NCBI GenBank assembly: GCA_033398695.1
Contig: CM065819.1
Span: 6,435,501-6,499,500, forward strand
Direction of reading: 5' to 3'
DNA from: Orobanche coerulescens
Lineage: Eukaryota; Streptophyta; Magnoliopsida; Lamiales; Orobanchaceae
Length of the DNA stretch: 64,000 nucleotides
Part shown: piece after piece, positions 23,119-32,750 of the stretch
Layout: the number at the start of each line of letters is the position of its first letter
Position numbering within the stretch: position 1 is the first letter of the stretch
Notes under the pieces: generated by a model
Database searches by the model: none
The model's input: the letters and a program-made list of their open reading frames with translations, nothing else
Told to the model about the DNA's origin: nothing
Translations under genes and position numbers: made by a program

Positions 23119-23130
23119 AGAGGGGTAGAA
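23119..23130 (+). other. Polypurine tract, family I
   Basis: AGAGGGGTAGAA lies directly before the 3' LTR. Just upstream (about 23094-23111) is the inverted repeat AAGTTTCG-GA-CGAAACTT, also present before the tract in the 45-kb and 63-kb elements. Confidence 0.85.
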
Positions 23131-23384
23131 TGTAATATCCGTATTTTTCTTTCCCTTGTATTTTCGTTTTGGTGTATTTCGATCGTAATGACCCTCGTGT
23201 ACTTTTCAACGTGTCCTTCCCGTCAAACCGTTGAACTATATTCTTGTTATTGTTGTGCGAAACCGCCGCTTCGGGTTGCCGTGGATCCATTTCGTGTTAT
23301 TAGTCCCCAAATATTGATTCCTATCGTTTCATTCTCTTTCCGATCATTTTTATCATTTTGGGACCCAAAAAGGGGTGTGGGCCG

Positions 23385-23654
23385 CGACACAAGGTGCGTG
23401 CGCCGCGGCACACAAATTTCTCCAAATGTTGGTCGGCAATCATGCGGTGCCGCGGCACACCCATCCGGTGCCGCGAACAGCCAAGGCCGCGGCACACTGT
23501 CCGGTGCCGCGCACACTCTGTGTCTTCCGCGACCAAAGCCCAATCAGACAGTGTGCCGCGGCACACGCAGGCTGTGCCGCGGCACAATGCTAATACCTGG
23601 GAGTAGATTTTCGGCCTGTGCCGTGGCACACTTCGGCTGTGCCGCGGCACACGA
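23385..23654 (+). repeat. Palindrome array TGTGCCGCGGCACA, 3' LTR
   Basis: About ten units, including decayed ones (CCGCGACAC, GTGCCGCGAAC, GTGCCGTGGCAC). It has at least one extra unit compared with the 5' LTR (around 23400 and 23560). Confidence 0.9.
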
Positions 23655-24216
23655 AGCGGTAATTGCGCAGACTCGTCCTTATTAGACGAGATCGGTCGTC
23701 TCCTTCCCCATTTTCCCACTGCATCGCGAGAGAAAGGATATAGAGGGGGAGAGTTCTTCATCCGGGGGTCGATTTTCATCATTCGTTTTCGGTTGTGAGG
23801 CTCGGATAATCAATCTAACGCATGTTCTACGGATCTTAGTTCTTGAATCTCCAAAGGTAATGTTCTAAAACCCTATTTCGATTAATTTGGGGTTTTGGGA
23901 TTTTCTTCCGATTAGTTCCGTTTCGTTGGTGGATTCATGATGTATACGATTAATATTGTTAGTATCGTTAGTTTTCCTACGATTCATGGATATTTTGTGG
24001 ATTTTTATGGATTCGAGAGGGTTTGGTTGTGGTCCGCCCGTTGTTATTTTTGTATGAATATACATGAATCGTAGGCGGGTTTCCGGTGTATTCCATTTCC
24101 ATAATCGTTTAGAAGTGGTTGTGATTGTGCTATTCGAATCGTTAGGTTCATTCTCGCTTCCTCGTGGTCGTGCTTGATTCTTCCGCTCCGCTCGTGTCAT
24201 CGTCTATTTAATCGAG

Positions 24217-24606
24217 GCAAGTACCCTTATGAACTTACGATCTTGACATAGTAGTTTTGTATGAGAAATTGTGTGTGTGTATGCTCATCAAGGGTTAGAC
24301 TCGACGGGTCTCGGTAGGGTTCCACGAAGCCGTGGGACCGCGAGCTTGCTTTTAACCACTGTGGGTTAGATCCGACGGGTCTCGGCAGGATCCACGAAGC
24401 CGTGGGTCCGCGGTTAATTGTGGTGCATTTTACAAATGTGGTTTGATCATTGGCATTTCTAAATGAGTATTTTGGAACTATGTTTTCTTGAATTGCATGC
24501 ATTACTATATGTGTAAGATGTAAGTCGCTCATCCTGGTTACATGTACTAGCGTAATTGCTAACCCCTCCGGGACCCGTTTCGGGAAATTCGTTTTATGAA
24601 TTTCAG
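24217..24606 (+). other. Putative GC-AG intron with double hairpin, family I 3' LTR
   Basis: CGAG|GCAAGTACC at 24217 and TTTCAG ending at 24606, with CTAGC..GCTAACCCCTCCGGG at 24548-24573. Equivalent to 17558-17951. Confidence 0.4.
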
Positions 24607-24977
24607 TCGTTCATCGAGACGAGCTGTACTGACCAAGATACACGGATGATGGCCGTGCGTGATGATTGTGCACGAGTGATGTTTTAGTGTCTTTTACCTT
24701 TTCGTCTTTTGTGGTTTTGAACTAATAGTTGTACTCGAGTACTTAAGGGGTTCTTGTTCGTTTGGATTGTATCGTTGCTTATTATGTTGTGTTGGATGAT
24801 GATGTTATATTGACCGGTTGAACCGGGTGGTTTATTCTGTTTTGCGTCTTTATGACATGGTGTTGGTTGGTCATTTATGTGAGTCGATGAGTATGATGTT
24901 GTTCAGCCTGGTGGGTCCCATATAGGGATTCACGGCACTGTAATATACCTCGAATATCTTGAGGGTGTTACAGCTGA

Positions 24978-25785
24978 CACTGTTATTATTATGCAGAATG
25001 TACACACTGGCTTCATAGAAAAGTTGGGCTATGGAGACCAACTTAGAAGTGAGGCTGTAATTGTTGAGAAAGTAATCAGTCAGAAAATTGGTGGTCCTCT
25101 AAAAAGGTGAATATGGTGCCTGAAAACTTATGATGATAATAGGTGTTGGAATTTTATGTGTTTCACTGTTATTTATTGGTACGTTACTTTGTTGCAATTG
25201 GTGGTTTTTTATTCATATTAATTACTTAGCTTGTATGTATATGCATATTATTTAAAACATTATATTAGCATATTTAGTTATTTTAGAAAGTTTTTTTAGT
25301 TACCAATTGGTAATAATGTCTATTGTTATTTTATGTAGAATTTACACATGGCTTCTAAGAAAATTGTTTGATTAAATGGCTTATAAGGCTAATGTGTTTT
25401 GGTTTACCTATGAGTGATAAATAATTTCATCAATTATATGATTTGTGATGTCAGATTTGAATGTTAAAATATGATTTTTTTTTTCTGTAGCAGCCTGTTT
25501 ATTAAATTGTATTTTATTTCAGGAACCAATCATTCACGAATATCCCTCATTTGATCTTTGTAACCAAGGAATGTCTAAGTGTCCAGATGTATTAGTGATG
25601 GTAATAACTTTACTTATTTTGGTTACCTATAGCTGTTTATTTAATTTTTTTGGATGTTTTACACTATTTATAGGATGTGATTGGTAGTGTCCAGAGGTAT
25701 CAGTGATGGTAACAACGTTACTTATTTTGGTTACCTATAGCTAGTTATTTAATTGTTTGGATGTTTTACACTATTTATAGGATGA
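24978..25785. other. Intronic sequence of the interrupted DUF1985/Ulp1 gene
   Basis: AT-rich sequence with no clear domain. A duplicated segment is visible: TAGGATG(T/A)GATTGGTA and GTAATAACTTTACTTATTTTGG recur about 110 bp apart (25600-25680 versus 25700-25795). Confidence 0.5.
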
Positions 25786-26521
25786 GATTGGTACGAGGAG
25801 TAGTAATCAACTGGATGACATAATTTTTACTACTCAAGATATTAAAAGTATTGATGATTTTGGAGCAAAGTGTTGGAAAAGTTGTTGCCAGAGGTAAACA
25901 TGCAGTGGTTAAGAGTGCAGTTTATAAGAGTCTATTTACTATAGAATTTGGTTCGGCTGAGTGAAAGGAAATTGTTCCATATGCAAAAGATATACGCAGA
26001 TGGTTGTGTGCTTTTCCATTGGAATGTTTGAAAATGCCTGAAAGGGCTGACACTGAAACTTTTGAAGAGTGGTTCAGGATTGGATTCATTTCAAGGAAAA
26101 CGTTCGTTTTACATTTTTTTGCCACTAAAAATTATTATATAAATTATTGTTGGGATAAATAATTTATCTATTTTATTTGTAGGGTTTACAAATTTCCTGG
26201 AAGCGGTGATAGTATTGATCCTCCGCTTAGGTTTGATTTTACTAGTGTTAGTAGTAAAATGTGGTTTTATACTTTGATGACTCCAAACAAATGGCTTGAC
26301 CATGATGTAAGTTTATTCACAATTGCGTCATTTCATTATATATCATTGGATTAATGACTTCATTCCAGTATGTATGAAATAAATTAATCACAAGCAAATA
26401 TGAATAGGGCAAAGGTGTAATTTTCAAGGGCGATGACTAGTAATTGAGGGCAGTGTTTAGTAATTGATTCAAAATGATTTCGATTGATTGTTTCCTCACA
26501 CAAGAATAAAGTAAGACGAAG

Positions 26522-27429
26522 TTGTTGAGATGTAACTGTGGTGAACGGTACAGAGGGGTATTGAGAGATTTGGATGCTGCTGCACGAAAGGACACAAAGG
26601 CGAAAGCATGCAGGTGTACATTTCAGATAAAGGCTGAACAATTGTATGACTCTAGTGGTTGGATAATCGTATCATTGTCTGGGATTTGGGGTATGCACAA
26701 TCACTCGTTTATTGTCTATCTGGAGGGACATCGACAAATGAGCAGACTGAGTAAATCAGCCATACAAGTTGTTCGTGAGATGAGTGCCGCTCAAGCAAAG
26801 TCGTGTGCTATCTTGGCAGCTATTCAGAAAAAGTTTACGGAGTACAAAATGACTAGACGACATATCTATAACTATAGAGACTACTTGAGGAGGCATAATT
26901 TTGAAGAAAGAGACGTCTTCGGTCAATTTCACCAGTTGGTTGTGACGAATAACTACGTACACTAGACGCAGGCCGACCCGGATACAAATGTCGTGACCCA
27001 CATGTTCATGGCATATCCAACATCAATCCGGACCTACATGTGGTTCATTGGCATGTATTCTACATACAAAACGAATAAGTATAAGATGCCATTCCTCGAG
27101 ATAGTCGGGATGACTCCATGTAACAAGAACTTCCTGATCGCCTATTCAATTATGAAAGAAGAGACTAAGTCGAGCTACACATGGGTGTCGTAGAAGTTGA
27201 AAATTTTGCTTGGGTTTGATGTTCATCCGTCGACTATTGTTATGGATCATGAGTTAGGGCGGATGCGACCTATTACGGGAGATATTTTCAGAAAGTGCCC
27301 ACTTGCTTTGTACATGGCATATTAATAAGGATGTTGAAGACAAGGTCTACAAAATATATGGAAAAGATAAAGAAATGGGACAAAAGTTTAAGAACGGGAA
27401 GTGGAAGAAGATCGTGGAAGCCTCGACAA
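26522..27429 (+). pseudogene. Mutator-like (MULE) transposase fragment
   Basis: Encodes a FAR1/MULE-type N-terminal zinc region (RCNCGERYRGVLRDLD, KACRCTFQIKA, WGMHNHSF), a connecting part (MTRRHIYNYRDYLRRHNFEE) and the start of the MULE transposase catalytic domain (MYSTYKTNKYKMPFLEIVGM, then IVMDHELGRMRPITGD, WHINKDV). Stops at 26965 and 27193 and frame changes disable it. It ends abruptly at 27429 where the 3' LTR of the next element begins, so the C-terminal part is missing. With the upstream Ulp1-like gene on the same strand it resembles Ulp1-carrying MULEs. Confidence 0.78.
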
Positions 27430-28616
27430 ACATAACAAGCCGTGGTCCTTGAGCTTGACGAAGGTCACAGCGGCAGCGGAACAATGATAGTGGTTTGGGT
27501 TAAAATAGCTTCGGCCAGAAGAACTCAGGTGAGTTTTCTATAAATTTCCGATTCTGATTCCAAGGAAAAAGGGTTTCTGATGGTGGTGACGGGATGTGAA
27601 CTGAAGAACTGGCCACGGTCACTTGGAAGCTGTGACGCGGCGGCGCGATTTGGAAGAGGGCAAGTGGGCGGTGGCGACAGGCCAGGTTTGGTCAGGGTCG
27701 GAAAAATTCTCAGGTGAAATTTCCTTCTCTATTTGATTCCATTTTCTTAGAAATGGTTTGTTTTTCTGAAATTGAATATATTTGGAAATGGATTTCGGTT
27801 CTGAAATCCACTGGTGTGTGTGTGTTGAAGGTAGCTGAGGCCGGTGAAAGTTTTTATCCGTGTTGTTGCGTATTGGAGAATTGAAACAAAGAGGAAAGAT
27901 TACCTGTTGGCCGTGCTCCGTGGTGTTAAAATTTGCTACAAAATTTTGAGATGAATTTTGGCGAAATGAGATTTTTGGTGTGTAAGATTTTCTGGTCTGT
28001 AGGAGATTTCTAGTGTATATCATGTATTCCTTTTTGCAGATATTTTTATACCAAAAGGATTGTAACCATCCCCATGATGTAAAACTTCCCCTGAAGTTCC
28101 TCCCCTCAACCCCACTTCTGCCAACCTCTTCTAACGTGAGAATGTGGAGTTCTCGTAGTTGTGATCGTGATGAATATTATCAATTGGGCTGAAATTGTGT
28201 TGCCCATTAAAATATGGGTTGAGAGAAGATATTTGGACTTGGTAAAATTATAATAGTTGGGCTTTAATTAATTGTAGGATTCAGGTTGAGTATTATAATG
28301 GGTTTGGCCTAGGCCGGCCCAAAGTGAATGAATTAAAATTAATTAAAATGGACTTGTGAAATCTTATGCGTAACGATTAATATTGATTAAAATTTGACTC
28401 GGGCCTAGAAATAACGGCATGAAACACGATGAAATAAAACGAGAAATGACACGACATGAATCACATGTATGAACATGAATTATAATGACAAATGAATTTG
28501 CATGATTATGAGAATGAAATGAATTAAATGATAAATTATTCGGGCATTAATTTAATAAAATTGAACATGTTTTCTATAATTCACAATAAATGTATATACG
28601 AAATCGGGGCGTTACA
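27430..28616 (-). repeat. Truncated 3' LTR
   Basis: Starts (minus strand) TGTAACGCCCCGATTTCG at 28616 and matches the first half of the LTR at 34032-35215 with few differences. The left edge ACAAACATAACAAGCC is not an LTR terminus, so the remainder was deleted. Confidence 0.88.
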
Positions 28617-28617
28617 A

Positions 28618-28632
28618 CCTACTCCCCTTTAA
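28618..28632 (-). other. Polypurine tract
   Basis: Minus strand TTAAAGGGGAGTAGGT immediately precedes the TGTAACGCCCC LTR start. It follows GAGGACGCAAATTTG, a decayed form of the pre-PPT inverted repeat. Confidence 0.75.
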
Positions 28633-28657
28633 CAAATTTGCGTCCTCAAAAATTACG

Positions 28658-29386
28658 TTACGTACCTTGAAAAATGAATGTTGGATACTTAGAACGAATC
28701 TCCTCTTCACGCTCCCAAGTTGCCTCATTTGGTCCATGACGACTCCATTGAACTTTCACCAATTTAACCTCTTTGTTTCGTAACTGATGTACCTTACGCT
28801 CCAAAATAGCTGTAGGTATCTCCTCATAAGTCAGGTTCTTGGCTATATGTAATTCTTTGAAGTTGCATACGTGACCAGGATCATGTACGTATTTTCTCAG
28901 CATGGAGACGTGAAAGACATTGTGCACTCTTGATAATTCCATCGGCAATGCCAAACTATAAGCAAGATCACCAACACGACCCAAAATCTCAAAAGGTCCG
29001 ATATAACGATGCTGTAGCTTTCCCTTTTTACCGAATCGTATCACTCCTTTCATAGGTGCTACCTTCAAGAACACCTTCTCTACAATCTCAAATTGGATAT
29101 CTTTCCTTCGTTTATCAGCATAAGACTTCTGCCGATCCTGGGCAGTCTTAATTCTGCTTCTGATCTCGGTTATCTTCTCTACAGTCTGCTCGATCAATTC
29201 TGGACCCAAAATTTTTCCTTCTCCAACCTCACTCCAATAAAGGGGCGATCGACATTTCCTTCCGTACAGAGCCTCATATGGGGCCATTTGTATAGTTGCT
29301 TGGTAACTATTGTTATAAGCAAACTCCACTAACGGCAAAATATTCTCCCAATTCTCACCAGTATCAAGAACACATGCCCTCAACAA
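28658..29386 (-). pseudogene. pol: integrase C-terminus and chromodomain
   Basis: Continuation of the integrase core (VEFAYNNSYQATIQMAPYEALYG, CRSPLYWSEVGE), then the GPF/Y module (KKGKLQHRYIGPFEILGRVG, AYSLALP) and a C-terminal chromodomain (VQWSRHGPNEATWEREEEI). The last motif places the element among chromoviruses (Tekay/Del-like). The frame is open to a stop near 28658. It is separated from the upstream frame by a frameshift plus stop at about 29390-29430, in the conserved AYHPQTDGQSER region. Confidence 0.85.
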
Positions 29387-29411
29387 GTCTTCAAGTGTCT
29401 TGATAGTCCGC

Positions 29412-30854
29412 TCAGATTGACCATCGGTTATGGATGATATGCAAGATCGAATTCAACATAGTGCCCAAAGCACTCTGAAGACTCTTCCAAAATTTCGACA
29501 TAAATCGCGGATCTCTATCCGATACGATCGACACTGGAACACCATGTAGCCTCAAAATCTCCCGAATATAAATCCGTGCATATTGTTCCATACTATAAGT
29601 CATCCTCACAGGTAGAAAGTGAGATGACTTCGTCAAGCGATCTACTATCACCCAGATAGCATCGTTCTTCCTCACTGTTCGTGGCAGACCAACCACGAAA
29701 TCCATTGTGATATGCTCCCATTTCCATTCTGGGATTTCCAATGGTTGGAGTAAACCTCCTGGCCGTTGGTGTTCTGCCTTCACCTTCTGACATATCATAC
29801 ACCTCTCCACAAATACCCCAATGTCCCATTTCATTCCTCTCCACCAAAAGAACTTCTTCAGGTCATGGTACATCTTTGTACCTCCCGGGTGAGCGGAGTA
29901 TGGTGCATTGTGAGCTTCTTCAAGGATTTGCTTCCTAAGGGGTGGATCCTTAGGAACACATAACCTACAATCATAAGTCAAAACGTCATCTTCGGCAACG
30001 ACAAACTTCTCAATACTCCCAGCTTGTGCTCGATCCTTCATCTTGCACAAGAACTTATCACGTGGTTGAGCTTCCTTAATCTTATCCCTCAAGTTTGGTT
30101 GCAAGACCAAATATGATAGGATTGCTTTCGAACGTTTTGAAGACTCAACTACCTCAATCCTCAACTGGGAGAACTCCTTTATCAAACTCTCCTGATCGGT
30201 CAAGCAAGCTAACTCGCCTCTAGTCTTCCGACTCAAGGCATCAGATACCACATTAGCCTTACCCGGATGGTAATGAATAGTACAATAATAGTCCTTCACC
30301 AATTCTAACCATCGCCTTTGTCTCATGTTAAGATCCTTCTGTGTGAAAAGATACTTCAAACTTTTATGGTCCGTGTATATCTCACACTTCCCTCCATAGA
30401 GATAGTGACGCCAAATCTTCAGCGCATGTACTACAGCAGCCAACTCCAGATCATGCGTTGGATAGTTCAACTCATGTGGTTTAAGCTGTCTCGATGCATA
30501 GGCTACTACTTTACCATGTTGCATCAGGACACAACCCAACCCCTGCTTTGAGGCATCACTATAAATAACAAAGTCTTCCGTTGGATCAGGAATCGTTAAT
30601 ACTGGTGCCGAGGTTAGTCTCCTTTTCAACTCTTGAAAAATTTCCTCGCACTTGTCATTCCATTCAAACCTCACGCCTTTCCTTGTTAACTGGGTCATAG
30701 GAGTGGCGATTTTCGAAAATCCTTCGATAAATCTCCTATAATAGCCAGCTAGGCCCAGAAAGCTGCGGACTTCACTCGCATTCTTGGGTATTCCCCAACT
30801 ACTCACTGCTACAACCTTGTCGGGATCTACCTCAATTCCTTTTGAAGTAACCAC
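29412..30854 (-). pseudogene. pol: RT C-terminus, RNase H, integrase N-terminus and core
   Basis: 480 open codons. RT thumb ([19 protein letters not shown]), RNase H with [48 protein letters not shown] and [10 protein letters not shown], integrase HHCC zinc motif ([31 protein letters not shown]) and DDE core ([28 protein letters not shown]). All expected catalytic acids visible in this segment are present. It is joined to the upstream RT frame by a single TGA nonsense codon. Confidence 0.88.
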
Positions 30855-30857
30855 ATG

Positions 30858-31496
30858 TCAAAGGAATCCAACTCTGTTTAACCAAAACTCACATTTCTTG
30901 AACTTGGCATACAACTTCTCCTTGCGAAGTGTCTCCAATGTAATCCTCAAATGCTCTTGGTGTTGCTCCTTGTCCTTAGAATATACCAAGATGTCATCTA
31001 TATAGACGATTAGGAACTTATCTAAGTGAGGTTGGAACACACTGTTCATCAAATCCATAAAGACTGCCGGTGCATTACTCAGACCAAATGGCATCACTAC
31101 AAATTCAAAATGCCCATAACGAGTTCTGAAAGCCGTCTTGGGAATGTCACACTCCCTAATCTTCAATTGGTGGTACCCCGACCGCAAATCAATCTTTGAA
31201 AAGGTTCCGGATCGTCTCAACTGATCGAATAGATCCTCGATTCTCGGTAGTGGGTACTTGTTCTTCACCGTGAGTCGATTCAGCTCTCTGTAATCTATAC
31301 ACATCCGAAGTGACCCATCCTTCTTTCTTACAAACAGTACTGGTGCACCCCAGGGTGACACGCTAGGACGAACAAACCCGAGCTCCAGTAGCTCTTGAAT
31401 ATGGACCTTCAATTCTTGAAGTTCCTTCAGAGCCATTCTATATGGCGCTTTGGACGTTGGGGCCACCCCAGGGACCAAATCAATACTAAACTCCAC
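30858..31496 (-). pseudogene. pol: reverse transcriptase core
   Basis: Contains the RT motifs in order: [75 protein letters not shown] and the active site [20 protein letters not shown]. It ends at GFL then TGA (30855-30857, minus), where the family has GFLGH, and it is preceded by a TAA after DVFP at about 31528 (family: DVFPED). Both look like single-base G-to-T changes, giving three adjacent open segments instead of one polyprotein. Confidence 0.9.
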
Positions 31497-31526
31497 TTGT
31501 CGGTCGGGTGGGACTCCCGGAAAATC

Positions 31527-32336
31527 TTATGGAAACACATCCAGAAACTCTCGTACTATAGGTACGTCTGTAGGGGACACCTCATTAGTACGAGTGTCGA
31601 CCAAACTCATCAAGTAACCCTGACATTTCTCCTTCCTTAGAGCTCTCGGTGCTTTCATGGCTGTGATTACTCTTGGTACTGTCCTACTCTTAGTACCATA
31701 AAAGGTGATCGACTCGCCTTCGGAACACCTCAATGTTACCTTCTTCTCACGACACCTTATATCGGCATCATGTCTATCGAGCCAGTCCCTACCAAGGATC
31801 ACGTCAAAATCTATCGAGTTAATTAAATACAGGCTAGCGTCAAATTCTCTTCCTCGTTCGAGATTCCAAAACTCTCTCTCCATTTTCTCTCGGTAATGCT
31901 GTGGGTAGTACTGCTCCATCACTATTTCCTTGAATCGATCCCACGTTAATACAGCACGTTCGGCCGCCGACCTCAAGCGCCAGTAGCTTATCCACCAGCC
32001 TCCAGCATCCTCCACCATTTGATATTGGCCGCAAAGAATTCCTTGCACATAAGTGCACCCAATGAGCTCAAAGGTGCGCTCGAGCGACATGAACCATTCG
32101 TCAACAAATGCGGGTCCTTCTCGACCATTGAATGATGGTGGTGTGAAACGTCGGAACTGTTGCACAACTTGTGCCTGAGTAGGAGCTGGCACGTTATTGT
32201 TCTGGTTATTCCGTCCTCCGTTATCACCACCACCGGCACCAAGGTTGGCATTCTCACCACCGAGATTATCTCCACCTCGGTTAGTTGGGCGTCCACATCT
32301 ACGAGTTGCCATTATCCTAAGGCATATCATTCTCAA
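31527..32336 (-). pseudogene. gag N-terminus fused to protease C-terminus by internal deletion
   Basis: Starts with an MATRRCGRPTNRGG-type basic, glycine/asparagine-rich gag leader, then capsid sequence (FTPPSFNGREGPAFVDEWF, TWDRFKEIVMEQYYPQHYRE). After EFWNLERGREFDA it switches within one open frame to the end of the aspartic protease (IDFDVILGRDWLDRHDADI) and the pol linker (VPIVREFLDVFP). The rest of capsid, the zinc knuckle and the protease active site (usual DSGATHS) are missing. The deletion is in frame. Confidence 0.85.
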
Positions 32337-32734
32337 TGATCCTTCAGTACTTGCCCAACGAGAGAGACGAATAAAATGAAGAATTACATTGCATCTATGG
32401 GTTGAGAACCACCGATTTCTAGCAATGATGATTTACGCATGTCACACATATACTTATGAATTTATAAGAAAACAATTTCATGCCCAAATATTTTATCATA
32501 AAATTCTTATGTACAAAATAGACTGAAGATGCATCTATAATACATGAATCATGGTTGATCTGGGAAACTGCATTTATCACATAATAAATAATCATAACTT
32601 AATGTACCTTGAAGTCGACGTGGAACGGCAGAGGTGGATGATCATACTTACTAAAAATATTTGACTACTTGCGAAAATGAAATTTTAGTTTTGAAAAAGA
32701 AACCATTTTAACGAGTGTACAGAATCGTAGACCC

Positions 32735-32746
32735 GCTCCGATACCA
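32735..32746 (-). other. Primer-binding site, initiator Met-tRNA type
   Basis: Minus strand TGGTATCGGAGC begins four bases from the 5' LTR end (..GGTCGCTACA-TAAG). Same one-base variant as in the elements at 18323 and 45680. Confidence 0.85.
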
Positions 32747-32750
32747 CTTA

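Larger units (their letters stand above)
16487..24972 (+). mobile_element. Complete Ty3/gypsy chromovirus (Tekay/Del-like), family I
   Basis: LTRs at 16487-18317 and 23131-24972 begin TGTAATATCCG and end GAGGGTGTTACA, with perfect 5-bp target duplication GCTGA (16482-16486, 24973-24977). A Met-tRNA-type PBS and a polypurine tract are in place. The internal region holds gag, protease, RT, RNase H, integrase and a chromodomain in the order typical of chromoviruses. All frames are broken, mostly by one-base losses, so no full polyprotein can be made as written. It sits inside the DUF1985/Ulp1 gene. Confidence 0.95.
23131..24972 (+). repeat. 3' LTR of family I element
   Basis: 1842 bp, same termini and landmarks as 16487-18317. 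Differences from the 5' LTR are dominated by small indels in G/C runs and by an altered number of palindromes. Confidence 0.95.
13973..26307 (+). pseudogene. DUF1985/Ulp1-protease-like gene, split by a retrotransposon
   Basis: Exon-like pieces in order. An N-terminal fragment from about 13973 (MEDTNSENQRK then a stop). A DUF1985 region from about 14500 to 15133, with WFEFGALRVRFGVTRVLYDN, then after frame changes DLVSKFFGGYRVNRALIGYTY, EDDNEAARLSVIYFLFNYLL and FPWGKVCFEQTLKSL. A charged, coiled-coil-like part at about 15600-15950. After the LTR element, 25790-26307 with SKMWFYTLMTPNKWLDHD, the usual entry into the Ulp1 (C48) cysteine protease fold, cut at a GTAAGT donor. The catalytic His/Asp/Cys part is not seen. 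DUF1985-Ulp1 proteins are commonly carried by Mutator-like elements, which fits the MULE transposase fragment downstream on the same strand. Several stops make this non-functional. Confidence 0.7.

Noticed and set aside
22948..23685. 245-residue frame at the end of the chromovirus
   Set aside because: It starts in the degraded chromodomain and reads into the 3' LTR and its palindrome array; no protein continuity.
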